A DNA stretch of 64,000 nucleotides from Celeribacter sp. PS-C1 (GTDB lineage: Bacteria > Pseudomonadota > Alphaproteobacteria > Rhodobacterales > Rhodobacteraceae): contig NZ_JAHXRW010000003.1 in assembly GCF_019429625.1 (NCBI RefSeq), forward strand, positions 62,001 through 126,000. The letters run 5' to 3'. The translations under genes and the position numbers were made by a program. Numbering within the stretch: the stretch's first letter is position 1; each line of letters starts with the position of its first letter. This document shows, in pieces, positions 1 through 9,779 of this stretch. The notes under the pieces are model-generated. The model was given only the letters and a program-made list of their open reading frames with translations, was not told where the DNA came from and searched no databases.

Positions 1-975
1 ATCGACGCCGAAATTGAGGCCGCGCCCGATATTCCATTGCCCCTGCGCAAAGAGATAGGCGCGCAAGCCGTCGCGGGTGTCATCCGAACTGATCGCGCCG
101 TTTAGCTCAAGATCGCCGTTGGTGAAGGCCTGACGATAGCGCAGGTTCAGAGTTGTCGTCTTGGTCGCGATATAGGGCGACACGGTCAGATCCCGGTGAT
201 CGCCCAGCGTGATGAAATAGGGCACGACGATGCCAGTGCCCAAGGTAGAGTCGGTGCGAATCTCCGGGACGAGAAAGCCGTTGGCGCGCTTGAGCGTCGG
301 GTCCGGAACGCGCAGCCGCGGCAGCCAGAGCACCGGCACATCCATGATCCGAAAATGCGCGTTGGTGAAATAGAGTTGGCGTGCCTCGCTGTCGTGCACG
401 ATCTCTTGCGCACGAATTTCCCACAGCGGCACCGGACGGTTGATGCAGACTTCGCAGGTCGAGGCCACGGATTTCTGCAATCTGAGGTAGCGTCCGTCGA
501 TCACATCGAGCCGGGCGGCGGCCAGTTGCATCTGGCGGTCGATCACCATGCGTGCAGAGGTCAGGATGCCGTTTCTAAGCTCGGTATCAAGCTCGGCGGC
601 GGAGGCGAGGATGACCGCGTCCGTGTCGCTTTGTGTCAGGCGGATCGGACCGTCGATGCTAAGCGCGCCGGTGGTCTGGTTATAGGTGATGCGGCTGGCG
701 GTGAGGCGTCGGGTGCCTTGCAGCACCTCGACGTCGCCGGTGGCAATCAAAAGTTCACCGTCGAAAGTGACGCCATTGGCCAGAAGTGCCGTCGGCGAAT
801 TGGTTGCCGTCGTGCTGTCTTGGGCCCCCGCTGACTGAGGCAGGGTCGCTTGCGACAGCGCAGCGGCGAGAAGCACATGACAGGCCCCCCGTGACACGCC
901 AGAAAGCAGGCGAGAGACAGGTCGGCGCAAAGGGCGGCGCATCAAGGACAGAAAAGACGAGGCGGCGGCGGTCAT
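1..975 (-). CDS. lptD: LPS-assembly protein LptD (partial, C-terminal part beyond the left edge)
   Basis: Outer-membrane protein that, with LptE, inserts lipopolysaccharide into the outer leaflet. The reading frame from ATG at 975 stays open to base 1 (325 codons), so only the N-terminal part is here. It has a basic, hydrophobic leader of about 50 residues, then an OstA/LptA-like beta-jellyroll region (about 60-170). A CEVC pair near residues 172-175 fits the N-terminal conserved cysteines of LptD. The barrel start follows, with repeated short beta strands. It lies directly after lptG on the same strand, the usual lptF-lptG-lptD order in Rhodobacteraceae. Confidence 0.9.
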   Translation of the reverse strand, partial: MTAAASSFLSLMRRPLRRPVSRLLSGVSRGACHVLLAAALSQATLPQSAGAQDSTTATNSPTALLANGVTFDGELLIATGDVEVLQGTRRLTASRITYNQTTGALSIDGPIRLTQSDTDAVILASAAELDTELRNGILTSARMVIDRQMQLAAARLDVIDGRYLRLQKSVASTCEVCINRPVPLWEIRAQEIVHDSEARQLYFTNAHFRIMDVPVLWLPRLRVPDPTLKRANGFLVPEIRTDSTLGTGIVVPYFITLGDHRDLTVSPYIATKTTTLNLRYRQAFTNGDLELNGAISSDDTRDGLRAYLFAQGQWNIGRGLNFGVD

Positions 976-979
976 ATCT

Positions 980-2077
980 CTATCCATCTTCCAGATGCAG
1001 CAGAAGTGCAAGAGTGGCGAAGATCACCGCCATAGGTGGCGCCCAGGCCGCGAGAGAAATCGGTAGCAATCCATTCTGTCCCATGACGATGGCGAAGGAG
1101 CGCAGAAAATAAAAGCTAAAGGCCAAAAGCATGGCTGTGACGACCCGTGAGGAGGTGTTGCCGAGCCGCGTGTGCCGCATGGTGAACCCGGCGGCGATCA
1201 AGGCCATGGCAATGAAAGAAAACGGCAGCGCCAATTCACTTTGCAGCCACATGCGATAGGAGCGGGCGGAGAATCCTGCGACCTCAAGCTTGTCGATGTA
1301 GCTTCCAAGCTCCCAGAACGGCACAGCTTCGGGCGCGCCGAAGCGATCACGGATTTCATTCGGGGTCAAAGAGGTGGGGAGCGTCAGATCGTCATGAACA
1401 GTCGCGGCCACTTCAGGGTTGGCGGCGCCCAATAGTGGCCAGCGCTTGGCCTGTTTCAAATGCCATTGCCCGTCTTCGATCTCGGCGCTTTGGGCTTCGA
1501 TCCGGTAGAGCGGGGTGCTGTCTGGCGCAAAGCCAACAAAGCTCACATCCTGAAGCTGTGAGCCGTCGAGGTTGGAGCGGCTCGCGCGGAACACCATCTG
1601 GCCGTTGGCTGTGCCCTCGCGCAGCCATAGCCCTTCGTCGGAGACCGAAAAGACCTGCGCTTCTCCTTGGCTCAAAAGGGTGATCCGGCGCTCATAGCTG
1701 CGTTCAGAGGTGGCGGCGATCGGGTTGAACACGGTGACGCTGAGGACGCCGAACAAAAAGGCCACGGTCATCGGCGGCACCAGGGAGCGCAGCGCCGAGC
1801 GGCCCGCGGCACGGGCCACGACCAGTTCCGAGGATCGGGCAAGCCCCAAGAACAGCACCAGTGTGGCGATCATCACGATGATCGGCAGAATGTCATACAG
1901 GGTCCGTGGCACCCGAAGCAGCGCCATTTGCAGAACCGCCGCACCTCCGATGCCGAGATCGGACAGATCGCGCAACTGATCGAGGCTTTCGACCATCAAG
2001 ATCAGCCCCCCGAAAAGCGCCAAAACAATGAGCAGCGCGCGCAGGAACCGACGACCGAAATAGAGATCAAGCTTCAT
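980..2077 (-). CDS. lptG: LPS export ABC transporter permease LptG
   Basis: Inner-membrane half of the LptB2FG transporter that extracts LPS from the inner membrane and passes it to LptC. The protein is 365 aa, close to the family norm. Membrane segments lie near residues 15-35, 60-80 and 100-120 and again in the last 100 residues; the middle third is a periplasmic beta-jellyroll domain. I chose the ATG at 2077 because it overlaps the lptF stop codon as ATGA, the sign of translational coupling. An upstream extension of 43 codons is possible but would lie entirely inside lptF. Confidence 0.95.
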   Translation of the reverse strand: MKLDLYFGRRFLRALLIVLALFGGLILMVESLDQLRDLSDLGIGGAAVLQMALLRVPRTLYDILPIIVMIATLVLFLGLARSSELVVARAAGRSALRSLVPPMTVAFLFGVLSVTVFNPIAATSERSYERRITLLSQGEAQVFSVSDEGLWLREGTANGQMVFRASRSNLDGSQLQDVSFVGFAPDSTPLYRIEAQSAEIEDGQWHLKQAKRWPLLGAANPEVAATVHDDLTLPTSLTPNEIRDRFGAPEAVPFWELGSYIDKLEVAGFSARSYRMWLQSELALPFSFIAMALIAAGFTMRHTRLGNTSSRVVTAMLLAFSFYFLRSFAIVMGQNGLLPISLAAWAPPMAVIFATLALLLHLEDG

Positions 2078-3219
2078 CGTGGCTCCCCCCGTGTTTCGCC
2101 GGGCGCATCCGACTTCGATGGCCGCAGGCGCGGATGGGCGGCTTTCCACATCAGGGCGAGGGCCATGAACACGGCTATTATCGACGCCAGATAGCGCAGC
2201 GGCCAAAGCCGGGGGTCGTCGTCAATCGCACCGCCAAATCCGTTGTCAAGGCTTTTCACGATGACCAAAAGCAAGATCGCCAAAAGGATTTGCTTCCAAA
2301 GGCCAAAACGCGAAAACCCTCCAATGAGAAGTGCACCGAAGCCCACGAGACAGATGACGAGGCCTTGCACCGCCTTGTTGGTGCGCTGCGCGACCTCTGC
2401 CACCACCTCAAGACGCGTGGCGTCCAATTCGGTCAAAAGGGCCGCGTCCGCACTTAGCAAATTCACGCTGTCGGTCGAGCGCATCGTGTGTTTTCGGCTC
2501 GTGTTGGTGTTCAAAAGCCCGGCGAGACTGTAGGCGAAACTGTCGAAGCGGGTGACGGAAAGGCGGTTGTCCTCAAGATCGAAGACCTGCGACATGCCGT
2601 CGAACAGCAACAGCATCGGTCCCGCATCATCTTTGACGATCAATGCTTTGCGGGCCATGAAGCCTTGGCGTTCGCCCTCGGTGCGGGTGTTCGAGATATA
2701 GACATCCTCAAGCTCGCCCGCAGCTGTGATGTTGCGTACATAAAAGGTCACGCCTTTGACGGGGTGCACAAAGGAGCCCTCGGTCAAAAGCCGTGCAGTC
2801 ACGTCGCTGGTGATTTCGGCGCGGCGCAGGTCCAGCTCGCGTTGCGACATAGGCACGAGGATATGCGCCAGAATCGCGATCATCACGCCGACGATGGCGC
2901 CAAAGATCAAAACGGACCGCGCCAACCGATAGGGCGAATAGCCCGCCGCCTGAACCACGACCAGTTCAGATTCAGAGGACAGGCGGTTGGTGACGTAAAC
3001 CGTGGCGGCAAAGGCCGCGATCGGTAGAAGATTGACGAGGATGGTCGGCAGAGACAGGAGCGTGAGCTGCACAAAGGTCGAGGCCGATTGCCCGTCGCCC
3101 ATCAGCCAGTCCAAAAGGCCCACCGCCTTGTTGACCCAGAACACCAAAGCCAGCACGAGCGAGAAGAACCCGAACAGCATCAGCAATTGCTGAAGCATGT
3201 ATTTATCGAATCTTCCCAA
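2074..3219 (-). CDS. lptF: LPS export ABC transporter permease LptF
   Basis: Partner of LptG in the LptB2FG LPS extractor. The protein is 381 aa with the same plan: about three N-terminal membrane helices, a large periplasmic beta-jellyroll region and three C-terminal helices. The N-terminus reads MGRFDKYMLQQLLMLFGFF, a typical alphaproteobacterial LptF start, which points to the TTG codon at 3219. The first ATG lies seven codons further in. A GGAA-type ribosome site precedes the TTG. It is divergent from pepA, as is common in this family, and heads the lptF-lptG-lptD run. Confidence 0.93.
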   Translation of the reverse strand: MGRFDKYMLQQLLMLFGFFSLVLALVFWVNKAVGLLDWLMGDGQSASTFVQLTLLSLPTILVNLLPIAAFAATVYVTNRLSSESELVVVQAAGYSPYRLARSVLIFGAIVGVMIAILAHILVPMSQRELDLRRAEITSDVTARLLTEGSFVHPVKGVTFYVRNITAAGELEDVYISNTRTEGERQGFMARKALIVKDDAGPMLLLFDGMSQVFDLEDNRLSVTRFDSFAYSLAGLLNTNTSRKHTMRSTDSVNLLSADAALLTELDATRLEVVAEVAQRTNKAVQGLVICLVGFGALLIGGFSRFGLWKQILLAILLLVIVKSLDNGFGGAIDDDPRLWPLRYLASIIAVFMALALMWKAAHPRLRPSKSDAPGETRGEPR

Positions 3220-3414
3220 ACCCGTGTTCCCGTGACCGCACTTTAACTTGGGCCGGACTTTATCGTCACAGCGCGCGGGGAGAAAGGTCCAATCTCGCCC
3301 GCGAAACCATCTGGCGCAAACCTCCGCTGGAAAACCCGTGGGGGAAAACTCGCACTGGTCAGTCGGGGCTTCGCCCGCTACCTATAACGGAACTGAAAAC
3401 AAACAGGATCTCCC

Positions 3415-4893
3415 ATGACCGCGCTTGCCCAATTTTCCGTTGCCGCCCTCGATCTCGATGCCATCGCCACCGCCGCAGGGCGCGTGGTCGTGATTGTCAC
3501 GCCCGATGGCAAACTGGGCCAGCCCGCGCGGCGGATCAACCGGGTGACCAAGGGCGCTCTGGCGCGTTTCTTGGAAAGCGATGGTTTCGAGGCGCTGAAA
3601 GAGGGCGAGGCTAAGGATCTGGCCTATCCGACCGGAATGGAAGCCGACGCCGTTCAGGTTGTGAAGCTCTCCAATCAGGCCTCCACCGCCCTGTGCCGCA
3701 AGGCGGGTGCGGCGATTGGCGCGGCTTTGGGCAAGGCAGATGCTCTGGTGCTGCCCGGAAGCCTCAAACGCGTCGAAGAACTGTCTTTGGGGATTGCACT
3801 GAAACATTACAGTTTCACTGATCATAAGACTCTGGACGAAGAGGTCACCGTGCCTGCCGTGACGCTCGCTGTGACGAAACCCGAGAGCGTTGATCTCTCG
3901 ACCGTCACGGCTCTGGCCGAAGGCGTGTTCTTCACCCGCGATCTGGTAGCTGAGCCTGCGAACGTCTTGACCACCACGGAATTCGCCAAACGTCTCGTCG
4001 AGCTTGAAAGCCTCGGCCTCAAGGTCGAGGTGTTCGAAGAGGATCGTCTCGCCGAGCTGGGCATGAACCTCTTGCTCTCCGTCGGCCAAGGCTCTGTGAC
4101 GCCGACGAAAATGGTGGTGATGAGCTGGTCTGAGGGCGGCGATGAGGCGCCGATTGCGCTTGTCGGCAAGGGCGTCGTCTTTGACACCGGCGGTATTTCT
4201 TTGAAACCCGGCGCGGGCATGGAAGACATGACCATGGACATGGGCGGCGCGGGCACCGTCTCGGGCGTGATGAAATCGCTCGCACTGCGCAATGCGCCGG
4301 TGAATGTTGTAGGGCTTGTGGGTCTCGTCGAGAACATGCCCGACGGTCAGGCCACGCGCCCCGGCGATGTGGTGAAATCCATGAAGGGCGATACCGTCGA
4401 GATCATCAACACCGATGCCGAAGGCCGCCTCGTTCTGGCCGATGTGCTTTGGTATGCGCAGGAAACATTTGCGCCCCGCGCGATGGTGAACCTTGCGACG
4501 CTCACCGGCGCTTGCGTGGTGGCTTTGGGCCATGAAAACGCCGGTGTCTTCTCCAACGACGACGCCTTCTGCAATGGCTTCCTGAAAGCCGCAGAGACTG
4601 AGGGCGAGGGCGCTTGGCGTCTCCCGTTGGGCGCCGGTTACGATGCGCTGATCAAATCCGATGTGGCCGATATGAAAAACGTCGGGCCGCGTTGGGGCGG
4701 AGCGATCACGGCGGCGCAATTCCTCAAGCGCTTCGTCAAAGACGATGTGCCGTGGATGCACCTCGACATTGCGGGCGTGGCCTCGGTCTCGTCGCCCACC
4801 ACCTTGGCGCCCAAAGGTGCGACCGGTTGGGGTGTTCTGGCGCTCAACCGGATGATTGACGAAATGAATGCCGAGATGAAGAAGGAGGGCTAA
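3415..4893 (+). CDS. pepA: Leucyl aminopeptidase (M17)
   Basis: Cytosolic dinuclear-metal aminopeptidase that removes N-terminal residues from peptides. The 492 aa length fits family M17. The signature NTDAEGRLVLADVL is present, along with the Lys/Asp stretch GKGVVFDTGG and the MDMGGAGTV segment that carry the metal ligands and catalytic Lys. The N-terminal non-catalytic domain (about 1-170) is present. It is followed after 6 bp by holC, an arrangement frequent in alphaproteobacteria. Some PepA proteins also bind DNA; nothing here shows whether this one does. Confidence 0.96.
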   Translation: MTALAQFSVAALDLDAIATAAGRVVVIVTPDGKLGQPARRINRVTKGALARFLESDGFEALKEGEAKDLAYPTGMEADAVQVVKLSNQASTALCRKAGAAIGAALGKADALVLPGSLKRVEELSLGIALKHYSFTDHKTLDEEVTVPAVTLAVTKPESVDLSTVTALAEGVFFTRDLVAEPANVLTTTEFAKRLVELESLGLKVEVFEEDRLAELGMNLLLSVGQGSVTPTKMVVMSWSEGGDEAPIALVGKGVVFDTGGISLKPGAGMEDMTMDMGGAGTVSGVMKSLALRNAPVNVVGLVGLVENMPDGQATRPGDVVKSMKGDTVEIINTDAEGRLVLADVLWYAQETFAPRAMVNLATLTGACVVALGHENAGVFSNDDAFCNGFLKAAETEGEGAWRLPLGAGYDALIKSDVADMKNVGPRWGGAITAAQFLKRFVKDDVPWMHLDIAGVASVSSPTTLAPKGATGWGVLALNRMIDEMNAEMKKEG

Positions 4894-4899
4894 GCCCCT

Positions 4900-5358
4900 A
4901 TGGGTGCGGTCTATTTCTACCACCTGACCCGCGCGCCTCTGGCGGAGACGCTGGCCACGCTTGCAGAAAAATCTTTGCAAGCGGGCTGGCGCGTGGAGGT
5001 GCGCGGGCGCTCGGATCAGATGCTCCGCGCGCTGGATCAGGCGCTCTGGCTGCGCGAGGGGTTTTTGCCGCACGGGCTCTCAGGCGGGCCGCATGACGCG
5101 GATCAGCCGATTCTGTTTACCTCAGGCGCAGGAGGCAACGCGGCCTCCTGTGTCATGAGCGTCGGCGGCGCGGAGCTGAGCGCCGAAGAAATCGCATCTC
5201 TCGACCGCGCTTGCATCCTGTTCGACGGGGATGACCCGGACGCGGTGCAACATGCCCGCGTGCAATGGAAAACCCTCACCGCCGCCGGGGCTGAGGCGCA
5301 ATATTGGTCCGAGGAAAGTGGTCGCTGGGAAAAGAAGGCAGAGAGCAAGAAGGGGTAA
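4900..5358 (+). CDS. holC: DNA polymerase III subunit chi
   Basis: Clamp-loader accessory subunit that links the polymerase III holoenzyme to single-strand binding protein. The 152 aa length fits the family (about 150). The start MGAVYFYHLTRAPLAETLATLAEK is typical, and the C-terminal half carries the FDGDDPDAVQHAR segment of HolC proteins. It lies 6 bp after pepA and is probably co-transcribed with it. The last 15 residues are lysine-rich. Confidence 0.93.
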   Translation: MGAVYFYHLTRAPLAETLATLAEKSLQAGWRVEVRGRSDQMLRALDQALWLREGFLPHGLSGGPHDADQPILFTSGAGGNAASCVMSVGGAELSAEEIASLDRACILFDGDDPDAVQHARVQWKTLTAAGAEAQYWSEESGRWEKKAESKKG

Positions 5359-5426
5359 CCGCTTCTTTTGTCTTTAAATATCCCGGGGTGAATTGGCGGA
5401 GCCAAGAGGGGCAGCGCCCCTAACCC

Positions 5427-6005
5427 TTACCGCGTCAAAATCAGCTTGCCCTGCTGAATTTCGATCCGCTCATAGCGCCGCAGGTAATCCATTCCCAAAA
5501 GCGATCCAAACAGTTCCCCATCCGTGACATAGGCGCGTACACCTTCGTCCGTGATGCCCTCAAGGCCAAGCGTGTCGATCCGCACGGGGGCGGTGCGCAC
5601 TGTGCCATTGGCGGTTTGGGCGCGGCCCGTGAAGGCCAGATTGTCTACGTCGATCCCGGCGCGTTCGGCGTCTTCCAGCGAGAGCACGACATTGGACGCG
5701 CCTGTGTCGACCAGAAATTCTACCGGTGCGCCGTTGACCTCGGCGATAACGGAAAAATGCCCGCTATGATCGCGGTCCACGGTGATCACGCCGGCGCCAT
5801 TGCTGAACTGCGCTGGGGCAAGTCGCGGACGCACGTCTTGCCAGAGGCCGACCGCGGCCAAAGCGCCGATAAAGATCAGCGCCCAGAGCGCTGCATGACG
5901 CGCCATCTGGCCAAGATTGCGCCGATTGGCGACAACGTAATAAAAGCCGACGGCGCCTAAGAGCAGCGAGAGATAGAGAATGCGGGCGGTGTCCATTTGA
6001 TCCAT
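5427..6005 (-). CDS. Membrane-anchored retropepsin-like aspartic protease (TIGR02281-type)
   Basis: Single-domain aspartic protease of the clan AA kind. Two hydrophobic helices (about residues 8-25 and 38-55) are followed by a domain of about 120 aa exposed to the periplasm. The active-site motif FLVDTGASNVVLS (about residue 95) is the retropepsin D-T/S-G-A signature. The flap and the late hydrophobic Gly (LLGMDYLRRY) are also visible. Such proteins carry one motif per chain and act as dimers. The substrate is unknown. A second in-frame ATG three codons downstream is an alternative start. Confidence 0.85.
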   Translation of the reverse strand: MDQMDTARILYLSLLLGAVGFYYVVANRRNLGQMARHAALWALIFIGALAAVGLWQDVRPRLAPAQFSNGAGVITVDRDHSGHFSVIAEVNGAPVEFLVDTGASNVVLSLEDAERAGIDVDNLAFTGRAQTANGTVRTAPVRIDTLGLEGITDEGVRAYVTDGELFGSLLGMDYLRRYERIEIQQGKLILTR

Positions 6006-6067
6006 GCGCTATAGATAGGGACGCCTCTTTGATTTGTCAGTGGGACAAATCGCGCTCAGCATAACGT

Positions 6068-6694
6068 TCAAGTGACGAAAAACAGCACCTTAATACCGTC
6101 GGCCACGAATTGCACAGAGAGGGCGGCCAAAAGCATCCCCATCAGACGGGTGACGACATTGATCCCCGTCGCGCCCAACCCGCGCTCCATCACATTGGAC
6201 AGCATGAAGAAAATCAACACCACGGCGAGAACCGCAATCAAGACGCCCAGCATCAACATGACGCCTGTCACGCCGTCGGCTTGGTCAATCAAAAGGATCA
6301 TTGAGGTGATCGCGCCCGGACCGGCCAGCAGAGGCGTGGCGAGGGGGAAGACTGAGGGGTCTTCGACCGGTTGATGTTCCGGGTGTTCGGCATGTTCGCT
6401 GCGGCGTTTCGAGCGTTTCTCAAAGAGCATTTCAAGTGCTGTGAGGAACAGCAAAAGCCCACCCGCGATGCGGAAGGCGGGCATGGAAATTCCTACGAAT
6501 TCAAGCACATGATCGCCGAACAATCCAAAGAGCGTGAGGATTACGAAAGCGATCAACACCGCGCGCAGGCCGACCGCACGGCGGTGTTTCGCGGAGGCAC
6601 CTTGGGTCAGCGCCACGAACAAAGGCGCAAGCCCGATCGGGTCGATGATGACGAAAAGCGTCATGAATGCCGTGATCAGAACCTGCAACTCCAT
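6068..6694 (-). CDS. MarC family integral membrane protein
   Basis: The 208 aa protein has six predicted membrane helices and the family pattern of an N-terminal half ending in a hydrophilic, histidine-rich loop (about 95-115) and a C-terminal half beginning with PLLAGPGAITSMILL. That PLLAGPG segment is the MarC/UPF0056 hallmark. The role is not established: MarC was once linked to multiple antibiotic resistance but later work did not support this. The gene follows the ABC-F gene by 3 bp on the same strand, so the two probably form one transcript. Confidence 0.88.
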   Translation of the reverse strand: MELQVLITAFMTLFVIIDPIGLAPLFVALTQGASAKHRRAVGLRAVLIAFVILTLFGLFGDHVLEFVGISMPAFRIAGGLLLFLTALEMLFEKRSKRRSEHAEHPEHQPVEDPSVFPLATPLLAGPGAITSMILLIDQADGVTGVMLMLGVLIAVLAVVLIFFMLSNVMERGLGATGINVVTRLMGMLLAALSVQFVADGIKVLFFVT

Positions 6695-6697
6695 CGC

Positions 6698-8548
6698 TTA
6701 GCCTCCCGCTTGCTCCAGCTTTTCGAGCGCATCCATCCAGAGCGCCTCTGCGCGGTCCATAGCCTCCGACACCTCGCCGTATTTCTTTTGCCAGATGACG
6801 GCGGCCTCTTTGTCCTCGTAAAGCTCGGGATTGGCCAGTTTGACTTGTAGCTTCTTGCTCATGTCCGTCAGCTTGCCGACGCGTTCCTCACATTTGCGCA
6901 CCTCGGCACGCAGGGCAAGGATCTCGTCGCGGCTGGCCTTTTTCGGCTTGGGCGCGGGCTTTTCTTTTTTCTCCGCCTTCGGCTTTTCGTCGCCTTGCAG
7001 CAAGAGCTTGCGATAGGCGTCGAGGTCCTCCTCGTAGGGGGCCACACGGCCATCTTTCACAAGCCACAGACGGTCGGCCACGAGGCTGAGAAGGTGCATG
7101 TCGTGCGACACCAAAACCACGGCGCCGGTGTAGGCGGTGAGCGCCTCGACCAAGGCCTCGCGGCTTTCGATGTCGAGGTGGTTGGTCGGTTCGTCGAGGA
7201 TCAGAAGATGCGGCGCGTCGAGCGTGGCCAGCAAGAGTGAGAGCCGCGCTTTCTGACCACCGGACAGACGCCCGACCTCGGTGTCGGCCTGATCCGCGCC
7301 AAGGCCAAAGCCCGCCAGTTTCGCCCGCAGTTTCGGCGGGTGGAAATCGGGCAGGGCGCTTTGCAGGTGCTGAAGCGGTGTCTCATTAAGATGCAACTCG
7401 TCGACCTGGTGTTGGGCGAAAAAGCCGATCCGCAGCTTGTTGTGACGCGTGATCTGGCCGCCCATCGGGTCGAGACGGTTCGACAGCAATTTCGACAGCG
7501 TCGATTTGCCCTCGCCGTTGCGACCCAGCAAAGCGATGCGGTCGTCCTGGTCGATCCGAAGGTTCAGCCGCTGCAAAATCGCTTTGCCATCATAGCCGAC
7601 GGACGTGCCTTCCATATTGATGATCGGCGGGGACAGTTCCTCGGGCTCGGGGAAGGAAAACACCACACGTGCCGCATCCTCAGGGGCGGTGATGGTCTCC
7701 ATCTTTTCCAACATCTTGACGCGGGACTGCGCCTGTTTGGCTTTCGAGGCTTTCGCTTTGAAGCGATCCACAAAGCTCTGCAAATGCGCGCGTTGCAGCT
7801 CTTGTTTCTTGGCGGCGGCGGCCTGAACGGCGCGCTTTGCGGCGCGTGTGCGGGCGAAATCGTCATAGCCGCCCGAATAGAGCGTCAGTTTTTTGCTCTC
7901 CAGATGCAGGATCGCCCCGACAGCGCGATTGAGCAGCGCGCGGTCATGCGAAATCAACAGCACGGTGTGCGGGTATTTGGCGAGATAGGTCTCAAGCCAA
8001 AGCGCGCCTTCGAGGTCGAGATAGTTGGTCGGTTCGTCGAGCAAAAGGAAATCGGGCTGCGAGAACAGAACACCCGCAAGAGCCACACGCATCCGCCAGC
8101 CACCAGAGAAGGCGGAGCAGGGCATTTTTATTTCCTCTTCGGTGAACCCCAGACCTTTGAGGATCGACGAGGCGCGCCCCTCGGCGGACCAAGCGTCAAT
8201 ATCGGCCAAACGGGTCTGAATATCGGCAATCCGGTGCGGATCTGTGGCGGTCTCTGATTCCGCCATCAGGCTCGCGCGTTCCTTGTCCTCGGCCAGAACC
8301 GTGTCCAGCAAAGACACCTCGTTGCCCGGGACCTCTTGGGCCACGCCGCCGATGCGGGCGCGTTTCGGGATCTCGATAGAGCCGCCCTCTAGGACCAATT
8401 CGCCTTTGATGATGCGAAACAGCGTGGTTTTGCCCGCGCCGTTGCGCCCCACGATGCCGACCTTATGGCCGGTGGGAATGGTGACAGAGGCCTCTTCGAT
8501 CAGAGTGCGGCCTTCGACGGAATAGGTGATGTTCTGGATCTTAAGCAT
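6698..8548 (-). CDS. ABC-F family ATPase (YheS/Uup-like)
   Basis: Soluble protein with two nucleotide-binding domains and no membrane part, as expected of ABC-F factors that act on ribosomes. It is 616 aa. Walker A motifs are [11 protein letters not shown] (near residue 35) and [11 protein letters not shown] (near residue 340). The signature motifs are FSGGWRMR and LSGGQKAR. Two [20 protein letters not shown] Walker B regions follow. The inter-domain linker (about 230-290) is rich in Lys, Ala and Gln. The C-terminus (about 525-610) is a Lys/Glu-rich coiled coil. A role in easing stalled translation is inferred from the family; the exact subfamily is unsure. Confidence 0.93.
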   Translation of the reverse strand: MLKIQNITYSVEGRTLIEEASVTIPTGHKVGIVGRNGAGKTTLFRIIKGELVLEGGSIEIPKRARIGGVAQEVPGNEVSLLDTVLAEDKERASLMAESETATDPHRIADIQTRLADIDAWSAEGRASSILKGLGFTEEEIKMPCSAFSGGWRMRVALAGVLFSQPDFLLLDEPTNYLDLEGALWLETYLAKYPHTVLLISHDRALLNRAVGAILHLESKKLTLYSGGYDDFARTRAAKRAVQAAAAKKQELQRAHLQSFVDRFKAKASKAKQAQSRVKMLEKMETITAPEDAARVVFSFPEPEELSPPIINMEGTSVGYDGKAILQRLNLRIDQDDRIALLGRNGEGKSTLSKLLSNRLDPMGGQITRHNKLRIGFFAQHQVDELHLNETPLQHLQSALPDFHPPKLRAKLAGFGLGADQADTEVGRLSGGQKARLSLLLATLDAPHLLILDEPTNHLDIESREALVEALTAYTGAVVLVSHDMHLLSLVADRLWLVKDGRVAPYEEDLDAYRKLLLQGDEKPKAEKKEKPAPKPKKASRDEILALRAEVRKCEERVGKLTDMSKKLQVKLANPELYEDKEAAVIWQKKYGEVSEAMDRAEALWMDALEKLEQAGG

Positions 8549-8687
8549 GGAGGTGACTTGCCTGAGCTTTCGGTCAAGGTCAATCGCCGCTTTTCAAAGC
8601 GCGCGTCCCATGTTATCCGGCGCGCAATCTTTGGGCGGGGTGTTTGCCCTGTCCGTTCCATCTGACCCATCCAAGAGGTTCTCTCCC

Positions 8688-9110
8688 ATGGCGATCCAGC
8701 GTACCTTCTCCATCATCAAACCCGACGCAACCAAGCGCAACCTGACCGGCAAAATCGTTGCCAAATTCGAAGAAGCCGGCCTGCGCGTCGTCGCTTCCAA
8801 GCGCATCCAGCTGACGCTGGCTCAGGCTCAGGAATTCTACGGCGTCCACAAAGACCGTCCGTTCTTTGGCGAACTGTGCGAATTCATGATCTCCGAGCCG
8901 ATCGTTGTGCAGGTTCTCGAAGGTGAAGACGCCATCGCGAAAAACCGCGAAGTCATGGGCGCCACCAACCCGGCCGACGCTGCAGAAGGCACCATCCGCA
9001 AAGAGTTCGCGCTCTCCATCGGTGAAAACTCCGTGCACGGCTCCGACGCTCCGGAAACCGCAGCTGTCGAAATCGCTTACTTCTTCTCCGGTCTCGAACT
9101 GGTCGGCTAA
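8688..9110 (+). CDS. ndk: Nucleoside diphosphate kinase
   Basis: Transfers the gamma phosphate of ATP to nucleoside diphosphates through a phospho-histidine. The 140 aa protein starts [19 protein letters not shown]. It contains the active-site segment around [10 protein letters not shown] with the catalytic His, and the ATP-binding residues of NDP kinases. An in-frame extension to 8526 would overlap the ABC-F start, so the ATG at 8688 is preferred; it follows a GAGG ribosome site. The gene is monocistronic with its own terminator at 9135-9161. Codon use is strongly biased, as in highly expressed genes. Confidence 0.97.
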   Translation: MAIQRTFSIIKPDATKRNLTGKIVAKFEEAGLRVVASKRIQLTLAQAQEFYGVHKDRPFFGELCEFMISEPIVVQVLEGEDAIAKNREVMGATNPADAAEGTIRKEFALSIGENSVHGSDAPETAAVEIAYFFSGLELVG

Positions 9111-9134
9111 GCTTTAGCCTTTGAAGAGAATAGG

Positions 9135-9161
9135 AAAGGCCGCCCTCGGGGCGGCCTTTTT
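9135..9161 (+). terminator. Rho-independent terminator of ndk
   Basis: An 11-bp GC-rich stem (9135-9145 with 9149-9159) with a 3-base loop, running into five T residues. It lies 25 bp after the ndk stop codon. Confidence 0.92.
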
Positions 9162-9184
9162 GCATGAGCTATGCTGACTAGGGC

Positions 9185-9361
9185 TTAGATGCGGCTGTGC
9201 TCCGGTGTGCGGGCGATGATCCAGACAGCGTGCACGATGCCGGGGATATAGCCCAAAAGCGTCAACAGGATGTTGAGCCAGAAGTGTTTGCCAAAGCCCA
9301 CCTGCAAGAACACGCCCAAAGGCGGCAGCAAAATCGCGACAAGAATGCGGATAAGGTCCAT
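9185..9361 (-). CDS. YqaE/Pmp3 family small membrane protein
   Basis: A 58 aa peptide with two membrane helices. The motif LLPPLGVFLQVGFGKHFWLNILLTLLGYIPGIVHA is the Pmp3/UPF0057 signature (positions about 9-45). Members are small hydrophobic proteins linked to salt, cold and membrane-potential stress in yeast and plants; the bacterial role is unclear. The ATG at 9361 has a clean GGAG site 6 bp upstream, so the longer in-frame extension is rejected. Confidence 0.9.
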   Translation of the reverse strand: MDLIRILVAILLPPLGVFLQVGFGKHFWLNILLTLLGYIPGIVHAVWIIARTPEHSRI

Positions 9362-9434
9362 GGTGTTCTCCTTTTCGTGTTGAAAAGAGAACGCCTTTAG
9401 AGAGGATTGGGTTCCGCTTGGCTTTGGATGGCGT

Positions 9435-9773
9435 TTAGCGGCGCAGTCCCGTACCGATCTCATTGAGCACAGATTCGATGCCCGTCGGCGCCGCTGTGGT
9501 GTCGGCCGCGACAGAGGTCACGATCGCATCGAAGCGGGCGCGTAGAGCCTCTTTCTCCTTGCCTTTGCAATCGTTCCAGGGGCGGCCCTGAAGCCCCATG
9601 ACCATGGCGTAATAGGCGATGAAATGCGGCCGCGATCCGGTCGCCAGAAGCCGTGTGTAGGCCGCATCCGGTCCCAACGCCCGCAGCGCCTCGGCGCTCT
9701 CGATCCCCGCACGCGCAAAAGACGCGTCAGAGGCGGGGCCGAGGTTGCGAATGGAGGAGACCGGTGACGCCAT
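9435..9773 (-). CDS. TfoX/Sxy C-terminal domain protein
   Basis: The 112 aa protein matches the TfoX C-terminal domain alone: SSIRNLGPASDASFARAGI and the helix-hairpin-helix-like ALRALGPDAAYTRL, then a helical tail. Stand-alone TfoX-C proteins are common in Rhodobacteraceae. A role in competence, known for full-length Sxy/TfoX, cannot be assumed because the N-terminal domain is missing. It follows kdsA by 6 bp and is probably co-transcribed with it. Confidence 0.82.
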   Translation of the reverse strand: MASPVSSIRNLGPASDASFARAGIESAEALRALGPDAAYTRLLATGSRPHFIAYYAMVMGLQGRPWNDCKGKEKEALRARFDAIVTSVAADTTAAPTGIESVLNEIGTGLRR

Positions 9774-9779
9774 GCCGGG

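Noticed and set aside
3382-5073. Long open frame on the minus strand across pepA and holC
   Set aside because: It is rich in His, Arg and Gln, as expected for the antisense of a high-GC gene, and has no family motif; pepA and holC account for the region.
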